From NCBI GenBank assembly GCA_003138895.1, contig PLHJ01000006.1, positions 1-64,000 on the forward strand: a DNA stretch of 64,000 nucleotides. The letters run 5' to 3'. This document shows, piece by piece, positions 51,065 through 59,167 of the stretch. Both the position numbers and the translations under genes were made by a program. The DNA is from Acidimicrobiaceae bacterium (GTDB lineage Bacteria > Actinomycetota > Acidimicrobiia > Acidimicrobiales > RAAP-2). The notes beneath the pieces were generated by a model. That model did no database searches, had not been told where the DNA came from, and worked only from the letters and a program-made list of their open reading frames with translations. Position 1 is the stretch's first letter; each line of letters begins with the position of its first letter.

Positions 51065-51127
51065 TGCATATCCTCGTTTGGGGTCCGACGGCGTGTGTAC
51101 AACCACCCCTTAAGGCTAGGCGGGGAA

Positions 51128-51156
51128 GTTGTGATATTTCTGTGAGCCATCTGTGA
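51128..51156. promoter_or_regulatory. Tandem heptamer direct repeats, candidate PhoP-type response-regulator binding site
   Basis: GTTGTGA-N4-TCTGTGA-N4-TCTGTGA at 51128-51134, 51139-51145, 51150-51156; 11-bp period. Confidence 0.6.
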
Positions 51157-51229
51157 GAGAACCGCGCTCTCCATGTAATTGTTCGGTGAGTCTTCCAAGG
51201 CCCTGGTGAACGCCGATACCCTCTAAGGG

Positions 51230-51931
51230 GTGAGCCCTGACGCAAAATCCCTGATATTTGTGGTGGACGACGAAGAAGGTGTTCGTGATCTTCTCTGTGA
51301 CGCACTGACAATCGCTGGCTACGAAACAATGTCGGCCAAAGACGGCGAGACGGCTCTCGCGGCCCTTCGAAACGTAAAACCAGATTTGTTGATTCTCGAC
51401 GTCAACATGCCTAATCTCAACGGCTTTGAACTTCTAACTCGGCTTCGCGAAAAGGGAAACGATACGCCCGCTTTGATGTTGAGTGCCCGTGGCGAGCGAG
51501 GCGACGTGACGCAAGGACTGCGACTCGGTGCCGACGACTACGTCACCAAGCCATTTGGTTTAGAGGAATTGATGCTCCGGGTCAACGCGATTCTTCGTCG
51601 TACCAAAATTGTGCAGTCACTAGCACCCTTGCAGTGCGGTCCTATTGTTCTTGACGAAGTCCAGCATCAAGTCTTTATGAATAGCGCCCCGATTGAATTT
51701 TCTCCGACCGAATTTCGACTTCTCGAATATTTAATGTCGAACCAAAACCGAGTCGTGACGAAAGCGCAAATCTTGGATCACGTGTGGGGCATTGATTTTG
51801 AGTCAAACACGTCAGTCGTTGACACCTACATTTCATACTTGCGACGAAAACTTCACATTGATAGCTACGAAGGCATTCTTACGGTGCGAGGAGTTGGTTA
51901 CCGGATTGTGGATTCGACGAGTTCGCAGTGA
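51230..51931 (+). CDS. OmpR/PhoB-family response regulator, PhoP-like
   Basis: VVDDEEGVRDLLCDAL; LLILDVNMPNLNGFELL; GADDYVTKPF; winged-helix output domain. Confidence 0.93.
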   Translation: MSPDAKSLIFVVDDEEGVRDLLCDALTIAGYETMSAKDGETALAALRNVKPDLLILDVNMPNLNGFELLTRLREKGNDTPALMLSARGERGDVTQGLRLGADDYVTKPFGLEELMLRVNAILRRTKIVQSLAPLQCGPIVLDEVQHQVFMNSAPIEFSPTEFRLLEYLMSNQNRVVTKAQILDHVWGIDFESNTSVVDTYISYLRRKLHIDSYEGILTVRGVGYRIVDSTSSQ

Positions 51932-53301
51932 GACTACGAACGAGGTTTAGTCTCGTCGTACTCGCCATGGTGACGTTGATTTCACTTTTGGTGGGTAGCT
52001 ACGCCGTCATTACGACGAAAAATTTGCAGCTTTCGATCATCGATCACAATCTCGATGAGATTGTGGCGAGCACCAAAGGCGCCAAGGGCGAACAAATTAG
52101 CAGTGCTCTCTTGACCGTTCGTCGGAACAACCTTGATGCCGTTGTCGACTTTGTTGATGGTACGAGCGTTTCGCAACTCTCGCTCGCTACGTTTCATATT
52201 CATCCACGACCTTCAAAGACTCTGGTGCACGACGCACTGACCACCGTGGAATCGTCAACGTTGGGTGGCGGAATTCGTTTTCGCACGGTGAAGCTTCCCG
52301 GAAAGACCTATCTCTTTATCGCCGTTTCGTCACAGCAAGCGCAGCGCTCAGTCCACAATTTGCTCTTGCGACTGGTCCTCTTTACGGTTATTGCTGATCT
52401 TGTCGCCGCCGTTGCCGCGCAGCTCATAATTCGGCGTGATACTCGCAAGATTGAAGAACTTATTGGCTTGGCGAACGATCTCGCCGACAACAAGCCCAAC
52501 GTGGTACTGCCCGAGACGAGTGGGCAGTCTGACGTCGACCAATTGTCGAGTGCTCTTCGACGGATGGTTGGCGCTCTCAACCAATCCGTTGTCTTAGAGC
52601 GTGACACTTCACTTCGAATGCAGCAGTTCCTCGGTGATGCTTCGCATGAACTTCGAACACCGCTCACGGTGATTCGCGGATATACCGAACTACTGCACAG
52701 TGAGAATGTTCCGTCGGTCGAAGTGCAACAACGAGCTCTCGGCCGAGTGAACGATGAGGTCCTTCGAATGGAGGGCCTCATTAGTGATCTCTTGTTGCTC
52801 GCAGAACTCGGCGAACACAGCCATACCTACGACGAGCGAGTCGACCTCAGCACTCTCGTAAAAGACCACCTCGATGACTTTCAATTACTCGAACCAGATC
52901 GATCGGTGGATGCCAACGTCGAAGCCAACCTTTTCGTCGCTGGTTCGAGTAGTCACCTGGGCCGACTGGTGCAGAATATTCTTTCGAATATTCGACGACA
53001 CACTGCGACGAGTGATCCCGTGAGTGTTCAACTTCGCCAGCGTGGCGACGTGGTTGAACTCAATATCGAAGACGGGGGAAGTGGACTGCCTGCGTCGGCC
53101 TACGAGCACGGACCTCAAGGTTTCATGCGTTTTGACCAAGGGCGTTCACGCGAATCAGGTGGTTCCGGACTCGGAATGAGCATCATGGTGGCAATTGTTC
53201 AAGACCTAAATGGAACGCTGGACTTTCGTCCAAGTCAATTAGGTGGTTTGCTGGTCGCCGTTTCTATTCCTCGCTACGGGGCGACACCACTTGAGAGTTG
53301 A
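51928..53301 (+). CDS. Sensor histidine kinase
   Basis: DASHELRTPLTVIRGYTELL H-box; NILSNIRRHT; GGSGLGMSIM G-box; overlaps regulator stop. Confidence 0.92.
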   Translation: MRLRTRFSLVVLAMVTLISLLVGSYAVITTKNLQLSIIDHNLDEIVASTKGAKGEQISSALLTVRRNNLDAVVDFVDGTSVSQLSLATFHIHPRPSKTLVHDALTTVESSTLGGGIRFRTVKLPGKTYLFIAVSSQQAQRSVHNLLLRLVLFTVIADLVAAVAAQLIIRRDTRKIEELIGLANDLADNKPNVVLPETSGQSDVDQLSSALRRMVGALNQSVVLERDTSLRMQQFLGDASHELRTPLTVIRGYTELLHSENVPSVEVQQRALGRVNDEVLRMEGLISDLLLLAELGEHSHTYDERVDLSTLVKDHLDDFQLLEPDRSVDANVEANLFVAGSSSHLGRLVQNILSNIRRHTATSDPVSVQLRQRGDVVELNIEDGGSGLPASAYEHGPQGFMRFDQGRSRESGGSGLGMSIMVAIVQDLNGTLDFRPSQLGGLLVAVSIPRYGATPLES

Positions 53302-53383
53302 AAGAGACCTCTCTGCAAACCGATTGAGCAACAATGATTGGAATCCACCTCCAACAACGTTCACGGCGTACCCTGAGCGTCCT

Positions 53384-53730
53384 TGGAGGTGGCGGGAATC
53401 GAACCCGCGTCCGTCAGCTTCTTAGTAGGCATTCTCCGAGCGCAGCTGGCAGGAAATTTTCGAGAACCTCGCTGTTGCCAACACCGGCAAGGTTCCTTAG
53501 TTAGTTAAGTTTTCCCTCGAGAGTTACTAACACGCACTCAAGGTAAGTCCTACTGAATGACGTTCAAAATCTAGATCGTAGGACTGGATCTAGGTGAACG
53601 TCGCTGCACTAGGCAGCGAGCGCAAGCTGAGGCTTGGCGTTTATTTTTGTTTCCGGCTCTTTAACGTGGCTCCGGAGACCACGGCTCGCTTCTCCAACCT
53701 TGACGACTGACGTCGAGACCAATCACCCCC
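53384..53730 (-). ncRNA. ssrA: tmRNA (SsrA)
   Basis: 5' GGGGGTGATTGGTCTCGACGTC; 3' GACGCGGGTTCGATTCCCGCCACCTCCA; acceptor GGGGGUG/CACCUCC; tag ORF ends LALAA-TAG; CCA not encoded. Confidence 0.96.
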
Positions 53731-53787
53731 TCGTATGACACCAACTTGGTGACGAGTTCATTCTACCGGGGTCAGTCCTTAGCGGTT

Positions 53788-54360
53788 CTAGCCGTATTTC
53801 TCCATGGTCCGCGTGGCGCGTGCCATTTCGCGCTCGGCGTCTCGTTTGGCGAGCGCCTGGCGACGATCGTGCTGCTTTCGACCTTTTGCGAGTGCAATCT
53901 CCACCTTTACTTTGCCGTCTTTGAAATAGAGCTTCAGAGGCACCATGGTGAGTGGTTGTGTGCGCGTCTTTCCCAAGAGTTCGTCAATCTCGTTGCGGTG
54001 CACTAACAATTTTCGTTTTCGATCAGGGTCGTGGCTGCCAAATCCCACGGCGTAGACCCAGGGCGGAATGTGGGTACCAAACAACCAAAGTTCGCCGCCG
54101 TCAATGCGGGCGTACCCGTCACCAATTTGCGCTTTTCCTTCACGCAGGGACTTCACTTCGCTACCACTCAGCATGATGCCGCATTCCAGCGTTTCGATGA
54201 TTTCGTAGTCGTGTCGGGCGCGACGATTGGAGGCGACCACTCGGTCGCTCTTGGCGGCGTCGGCCTTGGCCTTCGCTCGCCGCTCCTGCATCTGTTTTGC
54301 TCGGGCCACGTTGTCAAGCGTAGTAACCACGACGTTCACGGCCTGAGGCGTTGTTCTCAC
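53788..54360 (-). CDS. smpB: SsrA-binding protein
   Basis: VVASNRRARHDYEIIETLECGIMLSGSEVKSLREGKAQIGDGYARI; true start may be internal (~54291). Confidence 0.95.
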   Translation of the reverse strand: MRTTPQAVNVVVTTLDNVARAKQMQERRAKAKADAAKSDRVVASNRRARHDYEIIETLECGIMLSGSEVKSLREGKAQIGDGYARIDGGELWLFGTHIPPWVYAVGFGSHDPDRKRKLLVHRNEIDELLGKTRTQPLTMVPLKLYFKDGKVKVEIALAKGRKQHDRRQALAKRDAEREMARATRTMEKYG

Positions 54361-54372
54361 TAGGGTGGCGAC

Positions 54373-54777
54373 GTGCTCACGATTTCCAAGCGCCAGCGCG
54401 ACGCCATGATCGCAACGTGTGTTCGAGCTCTCCCTGACGAAGGTTGCGGTTTACTCGTGGGATCAAATGACGGCGTCGTCGACGAGGTGGTGCCCAGTGA
54501 AAACGTTGCTCACTCGGCAAAGTTGTACGAAATTGACTCAAAGTTGTTGCTACGAACGTTTCGACAGGCCGAAGATAACGGGAAAGAGGTGATTGGCGTC
54601 TTTCATTCGCACACACACTCAGACGCCTATCCCAGTCCTACTGACGTCGTTCAGGCGCCGGATCCTGCGTGGCACTACTTGTTGTTGTCCCTGCGACTCG
54701 TGCCAACGGTGCTTCGTTCCTACGCCATTGTTGATGGCGTGATTAACGAGGAAGAAGTCGTCGTTGAGGAGGCATAG
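54373..54777 (+). CDS. M67 (JAMM/MPN) family metallopeptidase, Mec-like
   Basis: GCGLLVGS; VIGVFHSHTHSDAYPSPTD fits HxH-x7-S-x2-D. Confidence 0.9.
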   Translation: MLTISKRQRDAMIATCVRALPDEGCGLLVGSNDGVVDEVVPSENVAHSAKLYEIDSKLLLRTFRQAEDNGKEVIGVFHSHTHSDAYPSPTDVVQAPDPAWHYLLLSLRLVPTVLRSYAIVDGVINEEEVVVEEA

Positions 54778-54827
54778 TGTCCAAACCTTTGGGAGTGTCG
54801 TTCTAGGCTCAAACACGACGAAAGGTA

Positions 54828-55373
54828 ATGTCCATGCTGGCTAGCAGTGTTCACGGTTTCTCCCTCAACTTTGTACTTCTTGTTTTGCGCGTCTATCTCG
54901 GAGCGATGATCGTGTCGCACGGGTACTTCAAGATTTTCCGTGGTGGCAAACTCGCCGGCACCGGTGCTTGGTTTGACTCGATTGGAATGAAGCCTGGACG
55001 CCTGCACGCCACGTTGGCCGCGTGTACAGAAATTGGCGTCGGGGTTTTATTGATTGCGGGCCTGTTGACATCATTCGCCGCCGCGGGACTTATTGCTCTG
55101 ATGGTCGTGGCCGTGTGGACGGTGCACCTCAAGAATGGCTTTTTTGTGTTCCACCCCGGTCAAGGTGTGGAGTACTGCCTCATGATTGCCGTGGCGGCAC
55201 TCGTGTCCGGTACGTTTGGCGCGGGTCGATACTCGCTCGACACTCTGTTTTTGCACCCTCACTTTTTGACGAAACCGTCGCACGCTCTCGCCATCACCTT
55301 GATCTTGGGCGTGGGCGGTGGGGCACTGCAGTTAGTGGTGTTCTTTCGTCCTCCACTCGAAACGACCCCGTAG
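54828..55373 (+). CDS. DoxX family membrane protein
   Basis: LVLRVYLGAMIVSHGYFKIFRGGKLAGTGAWFDSIGM. Confidence 0.85.
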   Translation: MSMLASSVHGFSLNFVLLVLRVYLGAMIVSHGYFKIFRGGKLAGTGAWFDSIGMKPGRLHATLAACTEIGVGVLLIAGLLTSFAAAGLIALMVVAVWTVHLKNGFFVFHPGQGVEYCLMIAVAALVSGTFGAGRYSLDTLFLHPHFLTKPSHALAITLILGVGGGALQLVVFFRPPLETTP

Positions 55374-55446
55374 CGTTTGGGAGCCGCGAGTACCCCGTAA
55401 TATGTGAGTCAGCGGGTCAACAATTGCCCGCCTGACCTGAACGAGG

Positions 55447-55737
55447 TTGTCCGTGGCTATTACCGTTCGAATTCCCACCGTGCTTCGCCCGGCGACGGGG
55501 GGAGCCGCCACGCTCCTGGGCAACGGCGCGACGATTGGTGAAGTTCTCGGCAAAATCTCGGCCGACTTTCCCGCGCTCAAGCCACAACTCTTTAATGATG
55601 ACGGCACGCTGCACCGATTCTTGAACGTGTACGTCAACGACGACGACGTTCGTTACCTCGGTGGTGTTGACGCACCCGTGGGGCCGAATGATGATGTGAC
55701 TTTGCTGCCGGCCGTGGCCGGTGGCGCGCTCTCGTGA
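55447..55737 (+). CDS. cysO: MoaD/ThiS-like sulfur-carrier protein (CysO-like)
   Basis: Ubiquitin-like size and fold signature; C-terminus PNDDVTLLPAVAGGALS. Confidence 0.88.
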   Translation: MSVAITVRIPTVLRPATGGAATLLGNGATIGEVLGKISADFPALKPQLFNDDGTLHRFLNVYVNDDDVRYLGGVDAPVGPNDDVTLLPAVAGGALS

Positions 55738-56699
55738 GCAGATACGCATCCGTCCTTGATCTCATAGGCAACACGCCGGTTGTTGACGTCAGTGCGTTGT
55801 CGCCAAGTCCCAACGTAAAGATTCTGACGAAGCTCGAGGGCCGAAATCCTGCCGGCTCAGTGAAAGACCGCGTGGCGCTCTCACTCGTCGAAGCAGCCGA
55901 GCGCGACGGCATCTTGAAACCTGGACTTCCTGGACAAATTTTGATTGAACCCTCGAGTGGCAACACGGGCATTGCCTTGGCAATGGTGTGCCAACTTCGC
56001 GGCTATCACCTAAAGGTCGTGCTGCCCACCAACGTCTCTCCCGAGCGACGTCAGTTGTTGCACGTTTGGGGCGCGGAGATCATTGACTCGCCTGGATCGG
56101 AAGGATCAAACGGAGCTGTTCGTCTGGCCCAGAAGTTGTCGAAGGAAAACCCTGAGTGGGTGTTTTTGTATCAGTACGCCAATCCAGCGAATCCACTGGC
56201 GCACTACACCACGACGGGTCCAGAAATCTATCGCGACGTACCCGAAATTACGCACTTCGTGGCGGGACTGGGCACCTCGGGCACACTGATGGGTGTGGGT
56301 CGTTACCTGAAGGAACAAAATTCCGACGTGCAAATTTGGGCCGTCGAACCGCCGAGCGGCGAAATGGTGGACGGTCTTCGTTCACTTGAGGATGGGTATA
56401 TTCCGCCAATTTTCACGGAGAATCATGGCGAACAACTACTCGATCGAAAGGTCGTGGTTCGTCCAAAAGAATCCATTGAATGGACTCGTCGATTGGCCGA
56501 GGTTGGTTTGTTCGTCGGTATTTCTACGGGCGCCATTATGTGCGGCGCAGTGCGCTGTGCGGCCACGATTCCCGAAGGACAAGAAGCAACCATTGTCACC
56601 ATTGCCTGTGACGATGGATGGAAGTACTTGTCAACCGGGGCCTGGAGTGACGACATCGACGACGTCGTGGAGCGCGCGAAAAGGATTATTTACTTCTAG
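55734..56699 (+). CDS. cysM: Cysteine synthase, CysM-like
   Basis: NPAGSVKDRVALSLVE; EPSSGNTGIALAMV; overlaps cysO (GTGA). Confidence 0.93.
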   Translation: MSRYASVLDLIGNTPVVDVSALSPSPNVKILTKLEGRNPAGSVKDRVALSLVEAAERDGILKPGLPGQILIEPSSGNTGIALAMVCQLRGYHLKVVLPTNVSPERRQLLHVWGAEIIDSPGSEGSNGAVRLAQKLSKENPEWVFLYQYANPANPLAHYTTTGPEIYRDVPEITHFVAGLGTSGTLMGVGRYLKEQNSDVQIWAVEPPSGEMVDGLRSLEDGYIPPIFTENHGEQLLDRKVVVRPKESIEWTRRLAEVGLFVGISTGAIMCGAVRCAATIPEGQEATIVTIACDDGWKYLSTGAWSDDIDDVVERAKRIIYF

Positions 56700-56764
56700 A
56701 ACACAGTTCGAGGTTTCGTCCAGTACCCTCAATGCTCCAGACCGTTCTCTAAAAGGAGCAATTC

Positions 56765-57511
56765 ATGGCCGCCTCACCACTTCGCGCCGACGGACGTACG
56801 CCCGAGCAGGCGCGACCCCTATTGTTCGAACGCGATTACACGGAAATGGCCGCGGGATCGGTACTCGTGAGTTTCGGTCGGACTCGAGTACTGTGCACGG
56901 CTTCGGTGGAAGAGGACGTTCCGCGTTGGCTGCGCGGCACCGGCAAAGGCTGGGTGACCGCCGAATACTCAATGTTGCCGGGCTCGACGCCCGAACGGGC
57001 GAGTCGTGAAGCGGCCAAGGGCAAGCAGTCGGGTCGAACCCAAGAAATCCAGCGTCTTATTGGGCGTTCTCTTCGAACCGTCACCAAGCTCGAAGCGCTA
57101 CCTGACGTACAAATAACTGTTGACTGTGACGTCCTTCAAGCCGACGGCGGTACGAGAACTGCTTCGATCTGTGGTGGCTACGTGGCGCTACACGACGCCA
57201 TTACTCGACTGGAAATGCGAGGTGTTGTCAACGAGCACGCGTTAAGTGACCTCGTTGCCGCAATTTCGGTCGGCATTGTCGACGGTGTTGCCATGCTGGA
57301 TCTTCCCTACGAAGAAGACTCGCGGGCAGAAACCGATATGAATGTTGTTATGACTGGTTCTGGCAACTTCGTGGAAGTCCAAGGTACTGCCGAGCAAGTG
57401 GCGTTTTCGAGAATCGAACTAGACGCTTTATTGGACCTCGCTTCTACCGGCATCAGCGCTATTCATGAGGCACAACGCGTCGTGCTCGCAACGCCACCTT
57501 CGGTGCGTTAA
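56765..57511 (+). CDS. rph: Ribonuclease PH
   Basis: [56 protein letters not shown]. Confidence 0.96.
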   Translation: MAASPLRADGRTPEQARPLLFERDYTEMAAGSVLVSFGRTRVLCTASVEEDVPRWLRGTGKGWVTAEYSMLPGSTPERASREAAKGKQSGRTQEIQRLIGRSLRTVTKLEALPDVQITVDCDVLQADGGTRTASICGGYVALHDAITRLEMRGVVNEHALSDLVAAISVGIVDGVAMLDLPYEEDSRAETDMNVVMTGSGNFVEVQGTAEQVAFSRIELDALLDLASTGISAIHEAQRVVLATPPSVR

Positions 57512-58102
57512 ATGAATGCAACGTTCGTTCTCGCTACCGCTAACGAACATAAGGTGCACGAAATTCGAGCGATACTCGCGAAAAACGATGTGACCTTGCT
57601 CGCTCGACCACGATACGTGCCCGACGTTGAAGAAAACGGTGACACGCTGGAGCAAAATGCGCTGCTAAAAGCCCGAGCACTCGTGGCGGCGACGGGGGAG
57701 GCCGCGATTGCTGATGACACCGGACTTTTTGTCGACGTCCTCGATGGAAAACCCGGTGTTCACTCCGCACGGTATGCGGGTCATCACGCGAGCGACCAAG
57801 AAAATGTTGAGAAGCTGCTGCGAGCTCTGGAAGGCGTTGACGTTCGCGAACGCACGGCGCATTTTCGAACGGTGGCGGCGGTGGCCTATCCCGATGGAGC
57901 CACTTTGTTGGTCGATGGTCGACTCGATGGTTGGATAGCGCTCTCGGCCGTTGGACAAGGGGGATTTGGCTACGACCCCGTTTTTTGTGTGGAGCAGTTG
58001 GGCGGCACAACCCTGGCTGAACTTTCGTCAAAACAAAAGAACGATATTTCGCATCGCTCTCGGGCCTTTCGTTTACTAGCAACAACGCTGTTGTCACAGT
58101 AA
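57512..58102 (+). CDS. rdgB: RdgB/HAM1 family non-canonical purine NTP pyrophosphatase
   Basis: LATANEHKVHEI; AIADDTGLFVDVLDGKPGVHSARYAG; GFGYDPVF. Confidence 0.96.
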   Translation: MNATFVLATANEHKVHEIRAILAKNDVTLLARPRYVPDVEENGDTLEQNALLKARALVAATGEAAIADDTGLFVDVLDGKPGVHSARYAGHHASDQENVEKLLRALEGVDVRERTAHFRTVAAVAYPDGATLLVDGRLDGWIALSAVGQGGFGYDPVFCVEQLGGTTLAELSSKQKNDISHRSRAFRLLATTLLSQ

Positions 58103-58142
58103 ATGCTGTTTGGACACCGAATGTTCACTTTAGGCTGACGTC

Positions 58143-58784
58143 GTGACCAATCGCAGCGCAACACCCATGTTCCCGCTCTCAGCGGTGGTCTTTCCCCATC
58201 AAGAGATTCCCCTGTTGGTCTTTGAACCTCGTTATCACCAACTCATAGAGGACGTTCAAGCGAGCGATGGCCGTTTTGGTATCTGTCTCATAGCCCGCGG
58301 TTCCGAAGTCGGAGGACACGACGAGCGCTACAGCACCGGTACTCTCGTGAGGATTCTTGACGTTTGGCCCATGGCTGGCGAGCAATATCTCTTGCACGTC
58401 GAAGGCGTAGCCCGCTGCGGTGTTGACGAGTGGCTGGTTGACAATCCCTATCCGCGCGCGAGGCTTCGGTCGTTGCCCGATCACCCGGTGCAGCCCGTTG
58501 ACCCGCTGGTGCTTCGCACGACAGAGTCTGCGGTTAAGGCTCTTCGGACCTTGACGAGCGAAGTCAACACCGATAGTTGCATTCGCTCCCACTGCGAGTT
58601 GTCGAGCGATCCCTGTGTCAGGGCGTGGCAATTGTGTGCGCTTGCCCCGATGTCGACACTTGACCAATTAAAAGTCTTGAGTATCGATGACGCGACAGAA
58701 AGACTGCTTCTCGTCAGTGAAATTGCCTGCGAACGCTACGGAGATTTGCAGCGTCAATTAGAAGTCGACGCGCAAGGCGCGTAG
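58143..58784 (+). CDS. LON substrate-binding (N-terminal) domain protein
   Basis: FPLSAVVFPHQEIPLLVFEPRYHQLIED; RFGICLIARGSEVG; GTLVRIL. Confidence 0.9.
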   Translation: MTNRSATPMFPLSAVVFPHQEIPLLVFEPRYHQLIEDVQASDGRFGICLIARGSEVGGHDERYSTGTLVRILDVWPMAGEQYLLHVEGVARCGVDEWLVDNPYPRARLRSLPDHPVQPVDPLVLRTTESAVKALRTLTSEVNTDSCIRSHCELSSDPCVRAWQLCALAPMSTLDQLKVLSIDDATERLLLVSEIACERYGDLQRQLEVDAQGA

Positions 58785-59156
58785 TTAACGAAGACCGACT
58801 AAGTCAACTACGAAGATCAACGTTTCGCCGGGAGCAATGACGCCACCGGCGCCACGCTCTCCATAACCCAAGTGAGCGGGAATTATGAGTCGACGTCGGC
58901 CGCCTATTTTCATACCGGCAAAGCCTTTGTCCCAACCGGCAATGACCTGTCCGGCCCCCAACGTAAACGAGAACGTTTCACCACGATTCCACGAAGCGTC
59001 GAACTCTTCGCCCGTGGACGCCGCAACACCGACGTAGTGGACAATGACGGTCTGACCCGGCTCGGCTTCTTCGCCCGTGCCAATAACGAGGTCTTCAATT
59101 AACAAGTCCTCAGGGACTGGTCCAAGGTGTGGATCGACGTCAGGCTTCGTAGACAT
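58785..59156 (-). CDS. FKBP-type peptidyl-prolyl cis-trans isomerase
   Basis: VIVHYVGVAASTGEEFDASWNRGETFSFTLGAGQVIAGWDKGFAGMKIGGRRRLIIPAHLGYGERG. Confidence 0.95.
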   Translation of the reverse strand: MSTKPDVDPHLGPVPEDLLIEDLVIGTGEEAEPGQTVIVHYVGVAASTGEEFDASWNRGETFSFTLGAGQVIAGWDKGFAGMKIGGRRRLIIPAHLGYGERGAGGVIAPGETLIFVVDLVGLR

Positions 59157-59167
59157 TGAAAAGACTC

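Noticed and set aside
51104-51232. CACCCCTTA ... TAAGGGGTG 9-bp inverted repeat flanking the promoter region
   Set aside because: Arms are about 110 bp apart and low in complexity; likely chance, and the TCTGTGA direct repeats explain the region better.
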